The position numbers were made by a program, and so were the translations under genes. A stretch of DNA of 46,820 nucleotides from positions 27,790 to 74,609 of the forward strand of contig JAPYTP010000007.1 in NCBI GenBank assembly GCA_029941885.1, written 5' to 3'. The notes beneath the pieces are model-generated. The model ran no database searches. It had not been told where the DNA came from and was given only the letters and a program-made list of their open reading frames with translations. Source of the stretch: Myxococcota bacterium (GTDB lineage: Bacteria > Myxococcota_A > UBA9160 > UBA4427). Positions 42,368 through 46,820 of the stretch are shown here, one piece after another. Position 1 is the stretch's first letter. Every line of letters begins with the position of its first letter.

Positions 42368-43678
42368 ATGAGCTGGATGCCGAGCGAGCGGCCGGAGTGG
42401 GTTCGAGCGATCAATGCGGGAGAAGTGGCGCCGATCGCAGAGGAGGCCTCGCTCCCTCTCACACTCGATTTTCTCGTCGCGGAGGCGGCAGCGCGGCAGG
42501 GGCGCCTCTCCGGCAAGACCCACCCGTCCGCGGGCGCGCTCCAGAGCCCTTTCGACCATCCCGACTTCCCGGCCGACCCCGCGTTCGAAGCCCTCGAACG
42601 TTTCCTCGTGGCCGTCGAGGAGGAGGCTCGTCTCACCCCGATCGGCCGCTGGATGACACGCCGCTTCCTGCTGCGACTGCTCGAAGTACGACTGCAGATC
42701 ATCGCGTACCTCGCGAAGGACCCCGGAGTCCAGGAAGAGCGGATCGAGAAACCGCTCTTCGTGGCCGGCGCGCCGCGCACGGGAACGACGATCCTGCATA
42801 CGCTTCTCGCCGCGGATCGCCGACATCGCGTTCCAGAGGGCTGGGAGCTGCTTCGCCCCGTCCCTCCCCCCTCGCCCGATCCCGAAGGGTTCGCATCGGA
42901 TCCGAGAATCGCGCTCGCCGATCGCGAACTGGTCCGTCCGCAGACGGTCGTCACCGGCCTCTTGTCCATCCATGAATACGGTGGACGAAAGCCCAAGGAA
43001 TGTCTGTCGGCCATGTCGTTCGCCTTCCAGTCCGAAGAATTCAGCGCGCGCTATTCGGTCCCGAGCTTCGAGAGTTGGCTCGGAGCATCCGATATGGGCC
43101 CCGCCTATCGGATGCATCGACTCGTTCTCCAGATCCTCCAACGCCGATGGGGCAGAGATGCGTGCCCGGCCTGGGTGCTCAAGTCTCCCGTCCATCTCCA
43201 CGACCTTCCGACCCTCTTCGAGACCTATCCCGACGCCCGGGTTGCGGTCACCCATCGCGATCCCCTGACTCTGCTCGCATCGCTCACGAGCCTGATCGCC
43301 AACCTGCGTTGGGCGCACAGCGACTCGGTCGACGCGCAATCGATCGCGGAGTCCCATCTGCGTCGCTACCGGAAGACCTTCGAGCGTCTCGTCGATTGGA
43401 CCGAGGGCGGCGTCCTCCCCGCGGACCAGATCCATCACAGTCATTTCGCAGACTTCCAGAACTCGCCGATCGGGACCGTGCGCGGCCTCTACGAGCGCTT
43501 CGGAATGGAATGGTCGAAGGACGCCGAGACCTCGATGCGTGCCACCCTCGAGGCGAACCCATCCGATCGCCACGGCGAGCACATCTACTCGCGCGACGAT
43601 CTGGCAGGGGATCCCGCTACACTTCGCGGGAATTTCGACCGCTACCAGTCGCGCTTCGACGTGCCATCGGATGTTTGA
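42368..43678 (+). CDS. Sulfotransferase-family protein
   Basis: A 436-residue protein with the PAPS-binding marks of sulfotransferases. The 5'-phosphosulfate loop is GAPRTGTT at residues 134-141. The 3'-phosphate motif lies in VAVTHRDPLTLLASL, following VLKSPVHLHDLPTLFETYP. The N-terminal 120 residues are helical and match the long sulfotransferase members found beside lipid-catabolic genes. It may sulfate an alcohol or steroid-like acceptor, or act in another way, since several such proteins have no proven activity. It follows the third DUF1214-like gene by 37 bp. Confidence 0.88.
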   Translation: MSWMPSERPEWVRAINAGEVAPIAEEASLPLTLDFLVAEAAARQGRLSGKTHPSAGALQSPFDHPDFPADPAFEALERFLVAVEEEARLTPIGRWMTRRFLLRLLEVRLQIIAYLAKDPGVQEERIEKPLFVAGAPRTGTTILHTLLAADRRHRVPEGWELLRPVPPPSPDPEGFASDPRIALADRELVRPQTVVTGLLSIHEYGGRKPKECLSAMSFAFQSEEFSARYSVPSFESWLGASDMGPAYRMHRLVLQILQRRWGRDACPAWVLKSPVHLHDLPTLFETYPDARVAVTHRDPLTLLASLTSLIANLRWAHSDSVDAQSIAESHLRRYRKTFERLVDWTEGGVLPADQIHHSHFADFQNSPIGTVRGLYERFGMEWSKDAETSMRATLEANPSDRHGEHIYSRDDLAGDPATLRGNFDRYQSRFDVPSDV

Positions 43679-43726
43679 TTTCCAGCCTCGAAGACACCCG
43701 CGCAGTTCTGCGCCACTCTCCGCCGA

Positions 43727-45607
43727 ATGCGATCCCGACCTCTTCGACTCATCCTCTTTGCGCTCCTCGGCCTCACCGTCCTGATCGTCGTGATCGTCGT
43801 CGTTCCCGGACTGGGACGCGTCGAGGACCCCGGTCTCGAACCCGCCTTCGACGCTGCGAGTGCCCCGCCCCTGCCCTCCCGAGTTCGAATCCCAGCCAAT
43901 CCCGTCCGGAACGCGTGGTTCGGGGACCTGCATGTCCACACCAGCTATTCGACGGACGCCTTCATCTTCGGGGTCCGTGCGCTCCCGGACGACGCCTACC
44001 ATTTCGCCAAAGGGGGGACGATCGCGCACGGAGCAGGCTATCCGATCAGTCTCTCGAAGCCCCTCGACTTCCTGGCCGTCACCGATCACGCGGAATTTCT
44101 CGGAACGGCCCGCGCGGCGAATCCGGACGTCCCCTCCGTCCGACGGCCCCTGCGCGACATCCTACAGGGCGGAAATCGGCTCGACTTTTCTCGCTATTGG
44201 GCGGAAAGCGTGGCGTTGATGACCAGCGGGACCTTCGCGGCCTTCGGAGAGAATCGCGCCGCCGGACGCGCTGCCTGGGAGGACACCATTGCGGCGGCCA
44301 ATCGCCATGATGATCCCGGCATTTTCACGGCCTTCATCGGATACGAGTGGAGCAGCATCGGCATCCATCGAAACGTCGTCTACGGCTCGCAGCGGGTTCC
44401 GAATCGCCCGTTCAGCTCGGTCGACTCCCGCAGACCCCAGGATCTGTGGCGCGCGCTCGAAGCCCAGAACGAGGCCGGCCAGCCCGTGATCGCGATCCCA
44501 CACAACATGAACGAAAGCGGCGGACGGATGTACCCGAGCGAGTCGATCGAGGAACTCGTCTGGAGTAAAGCCGAAGCGAATCTTCGACGCCGGATCGAAC
44601 CCGTCTCTGAGATCTATCAGGTCAAGGGCTCCTCCGAGGCCCACCCGACCCTCTCCCCCAACGATCCCTTCGCCGACTTCGAGATCATCGATCTGCCGGC
44701 CTACCGCGGCGTCTCCGGGGGGCCCGACGGATCTTATTCTCGAGACGCCCTCCGTCTGGGACTCGAACTCTCGATGCGCGACGGCTGGAACCCCTACGTG
44801 CTCGGGGTGATCGGCAGTACGGATAGCCACAACGCGAGTTCCCCGATCGAGGAAGACCGCCACCATGGAAAGCTCCCGGTCCTCGATGGCAGCGCGGGCA
44901 TCCGCTCCGGTGAGGCGCTCCTGATTCCGACCTCCGCAACCCCGGGAGCGACCTGGGGCGGCGGCGGATTGGCCGGGATCTGGGCCGAGGAAAACACGCG
45001 CTCGTCGCTCTTCGCCGCACTCAAGCGGCGAGAGACCTTCGCGACCTCCGGACCGCGTATTCGCGTGCGCTTCTTCGGAGGATGGGACTTTGGTCCCGCG
45101 ATGCTCTCGAATCCGAGCCTCCTCCGCGACGCCTATCGCAGCGGGGTCCCGATGGGGGGCCATTTGCCGACCCGAAACGGATCTGCACCGACCTTCCTCG
45201 TGTGGGCCGACAAGGATCCGTCGACCGCCCACCTCGACCGCCTGCAGATCATCAAGGGCAGCATCGACTCCACCGGAGAGAGCTACGAGAGGATCTACGA
45301 CGTGGCCGCGTCGGGCGATCGGTCTCGCGATCCCGAAACGGATCTCTTCGGACCGGTCGGAAATACCGTAGACATCCCGAACGCGAGCTACACGAATTCG
45401 ATCGGTGCTGCGCACCTCGAGGCCGTCTGGACGGACCCCGATTTCGACTCCGCACGGGATGCGTTCTACTACGTCCGAGTCCTCGAGATCCCAACGCCCC
45501 GCATGTCGACCTACGACGCCAAGACCCTCGGAATCGACGCGCCCGAGCCTGCCACGATCCAGGAGCGCGCAACCACTTCGGCGATCTGGTACACCGCTCG
45601 TCGTTAG
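43727..45607 (+). CDS. DUF3604 protein, membrane-anchored PHP-like metallohydrolase
   Basis: 626 residues. A membrane anchor or uncleaved signal (LRLILFALLGLTVLIVVIVV) lies at about 6-26, with the rest outside the cytosol. Metal-binding motifs of the PHP-like fold are present: FGDLHVHTSYSTD (His69, His71), FLAVTDHAEFLG, IPHNMNESGG and IGSTDSHN near the C-terminal part. Length is usual for DUF3604. The family function is not established; a phosphoesterase-like role is inferred from the His/Asp motifs. It follows the sulfotransferase by 48 bp. Confidence 0.9.
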   Translation: MRSRPLRLILFALLGLTVLIVVIVVVPGLGRVEDPGLEPAFDAASAPPLPSRVRIPANPVRNAWFGDLHVHTSYSTDAFIFGVRALPDDAYHFAKGGTIAHGAGYPISLSKPLDFLAVTDHAEFLGTARAANPDVPSVRRPLRDILQGGNRLDFSRYWAESVALMTSGTFAAFGENRAAGRAAWEDTIAAANRHDDPGIFTAFIGYEWSSIGIHRNVVYGSQRVPNRPFSSVDSRRPQDLWRALEAQNEAGQPVIAIPHNMNESGGRMYPSESIEELVWSKAEANLRRRIEPVSEIYQVKGSSEAHPTLSPNDPFADFEIIDLPAYRGVSGGPDGSYSRDALRLGLELSMRDGWNPYVLGVIGSTDSHNASSPIEEDRHHGKLPVLDGSAGIRSGEALLIPTSATPGATWGGGGLAGIWAEENTRSSLFAALKRRETFATSGPRIRVRFFGGWDFGPAMLSNPSLLRDAYRSGVPMGGHLPTRNGSAPTFLVWADKDPSTAHLDRLQIIKGSIDSTGESYERIYDVAASGDRSRDPETDLFGPVGNTVDIPNASYTNSIGAAHLEAVWTDPDFDSARDAFYYVRVLEIPTPRMSTYDAKTLGIDAPEPATIQERATTSAIWYTARR

Positions 45608-45620
45608 GCGATGTGATGGA

Positions 45621-45647
45621 TTCGCGGGCCCATGGGGTCTGCGCGAA
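45621..45647. terminator. Inverted repeat between convergent genes
   Basis: TTCGCG (45621-45626) and CGCGAA (45642-45647) are perfect arms separated by 15 bases, in the 60-bp gap between the DUF3604 gene and the convergent amidohydrolase gene. It could act as a bidirectional termination signal. No T-run is present. Confidence 0.3.
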
Positions 45648-45667
45648 GCCACCGGCCGGCGTTCGAA

Positions 45668-46820
45668 TCAAAGAATCGGATCACCCATGCGTGCGTAGAC
45701 GTCGAGCATCGAGCCTCCGAAGAATCGTTCGCGCCTCTTCTCGTCGAGGGTGGCGAGCTGCTCGCGGTAGTAGCCCATCGGATCCGTAAACCCCTCGAAG
45801 TGCGGGAAGTCCGAGGAGAACACGAGCATATCCTCGGGCAGATCCTCCATGGTTTGAAGGATCGGCTGGTCACGGGACCAGGAAAGAGGCGTCCCGCGAA
45901 CGTTGCGGGCCATGTACTCGCTGGGCTTGAGGGGGAGTTCGTATTTCCCCAGGAACAGTTCGGATGAGGGGGCGATGCGACCGTCGATATCCCGGTAGAT
46001 ATAAGGGAGCCAACCCGTTCCGAGCTCCGCAAAGAGGACCGTTAGTTTCGGGTGTCGCTCGAAGACGCCGTTGAAGATGAACGAGTTGATCACCATCTGT
46101 GCGCCGACATGGCCGAAGCTCGACGCGAAATAGCGCAGCTTGTTCGTGTCGGTGCCGAGGTTGGCCCAGCCGGGATTAAAATCCATTCGCTCATAACCGA
46201 CATGGAGCATCGGGGTCATCCCGAGATCCGTTGCCGCGCTGAAGAGGCGATCCCAATGGGGATGACAGGGCGGAAAGCCACCGACCGGATAGCCGGGAAT
46301 CAAGAAGATTCGGCTGCCCCGCGCCCGCATGCGAGTCAACTCCGCGATCGCCCAGTCGAGGTCCGTGTATTCGAGGCAAGTCACCGGGAGCAGTCGCCCA
46401 CCTGCCTCCTCGCAGGTGGTCGCGAGCCAGTCGTTGCAGGTCGCGGTGATCTCCTGCAGAAGGGGGAGGTCCCGATCCCCGATCCCGAGTTCATAGCCGT
46501 AGCCCGCCAGACAGATCACGTTCTGGATATCGATGCCCTGCTCGTCGAGCCATTTCACACGCGCTGCCGCGTCGGCGATCGCGCGTTGACTCTTTCCCTC
46601 GAACTCCGACCGACGTTCGGCCTCGCCAGCCTTTTCTTCGCCGAAGAGAACGGCAAGCCCGGGCGGCGTGAGTTCGTCGAGGGTCGGGCGATCGGATTCG
46701 GGAACCATTCGAAGCAGATCACCGGCGATGCCCTCGACTGCGGTGATCGCCGGATGAAAACTCGGCAGCTTGGCCCGGAGCTTCGGGTAGGGTTCGAGCC
46801 AGTCCTCGCAGTGCTCGAAA
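45668..46820 (-). CDS. Amidohydrolase family 2 (ACMSD-like) protein, N-terminus beyond the window
   Basis: The reading frame is open from the stop at 45668 to the right edge, so the start is outside the window; the ATG at 46708 is internal. The residues before it (FEHCEDWLEPYPKLRAKLPS) match the start region of this family, which normally opens with a metal-binding H-x-H. Visible marks are MLHVGYE, INSFIFNGVFERHPKLTVLF, ELGTGWLPYIYRDID and the Asp of FSSDFPHFEG. Members are metal-dependent decarboxylases or hydrolases, common in aromatic and alicyclic catabolism. It converges on the DUF3604 gene with a 60-bp gap. Confidence 0.9.
   Translation of the reverse strand, partial: FEHCEDWLEPYPKLRAKLPSFHPAITAVEGIAGDLLRMVPESDRPTLDELTPPGLAVLFGEEKAGEAERRSEFEGKSQRAIADAAARVKWLDEQGIDIQNVICLAGYGYELGIGDRDLPLLQEITATCNDWLATTCEEAGGRLLPVTCLEYTDLDWAIAELTRMRARGSRIFLIPGYPVGGFPPCHPHWDRLFSAATDLGMTPMLHVGYERMDFNPGWANLGTDTNKLRYFASSFGHVGAQMVINSFIFNGVFERHPKLTVLFAELGTGWLPYIYRDIDGRIAPSSELFLGKYELPLKPSEYMARNVRGTPLSWSRDQPILQTMEDLPEDMLVFSSDFPHFEGFTDPMGYYREQLATLDEKRRERFFGGSMLDVYARMGDPIL

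Noticed and set aside
42044..44089. 681-codon open frame on the minus strand
   Set aside because: It lies antisense to the DUF1214-like, sulfotransferase and DUF3604 genes and has low-complexity, Arg-rich content with no motif.
1..46820. CRISPR arrays, tRNA/rRNA genes, insertion sequences, phage or toxin-antitoxin genes
   Set aside because: No regularly spaced direct repeats other than the short 9-bp array, no RNA-gene sequence and no transposase, integrase or toxin motifs were noticed on either strand.

Overview
The window is GC-rich, densely packed bacterial DNA. Third codon positions are strongly G/C, so long open frames appear on the wrong strand throughout. It holds 39 protein genes that I can support, one of them cut by the right edge. 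I see no rRNA, tRNA, CRISPR array, insertion sequence, integrase or phage gene. The gene set includes an F420-type luciferase-like oxidoreductase, a eukaryote-type glutamine synthetase II, a Kazal-domain secreted protein, a DUF3604 protein, a two-domain class III CoA-transferase and a single-chain acyl-CoA carboxylase. This fits an uncultured Gram-negative lineage of the former Deltaproteobacteria (Myxococcota or Binatota-like). That placement is inference from gene content, not from a marker gene.

Layout. 1-4.6 kb: a DUF1214-like protein diverges from a 3-ketosteroid-dehydrogenase-like flavoprotein, which converges on a DUF2461 gene and a D-2-hydroxyacid dehydrogenase. 4.7-9.6 kb: a leftward operon, TetR regulator - membrane fusion lipoprotein - RND pump, with 4-bp start/stop overlaps; it runs on toward the dehydrogenase. 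9.7-17.7 kb: a nitroreductase diverges from a rightward set of two-domain CoA-transferase, biotin-dependent acyl-CoA carboxylase (BC-BCCP-CT in one chain), SDR and SnoaL-like protein. 17.7-22.6 kb: a leftward operon of Rieske oxygenase, Rieske ferredoxin (GTG start overlapping the oxygenase stop), D-aminoacylase-type amidohydrolase and VOC protein, next to a second TetR gene. 22.7-27 kb: a Kazal-domain secreted protein, then glutamine synthetase II behind a near-consensus sigma-54 promoter, then a serine hydrolase of the beta-lactamase fold. 27.2-30.6 kb: NAD-dependent epimerase, SDR, phytanoyl-CoA-dioxygenase-like protein and a small membrane protein. 30.7-33.6 kb: a possibly frameshifted membrane protein, a DegT-family protein with His in place of the catalytic Lys (ColD/RfbH type), and a CMD-family protein. 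33.6-36.6 kb: a 2,4-dienoyl-CoA-reductase-like SDR divergent from a crotonase, and a second DUF1214-like gene. 37-46.8 kb: LLM oxidoreductase, GDPD lipoprotein, double-hotdog thioesterase, SDR, third DUF1214-like gene, sulfotransferase, DUF3604 protein and a partial amidohydrolase.

Taken together, most genes look like enzymes that activate, carboxylate, desaturate, hydroxylate, reduce and hydrolyse CoA thioesters or hydrophobic/alicyclic substrates, with an efflux pump and two TetR regulators. A lipid, steroid or aromatic catabolic neighbourhood is the best reading, but no single complete pathway can be traced. The points that most deserve follow-up are the three DUF1214-like paralogues spread among these enzymes, the ColD-like His-for-Lys protein far from any sugar-nucleotide genes, the sigma-54/enhancer arrangement upstream of glnII, and the CoA-transferase in which only the second half keeps the catalytic Asp.
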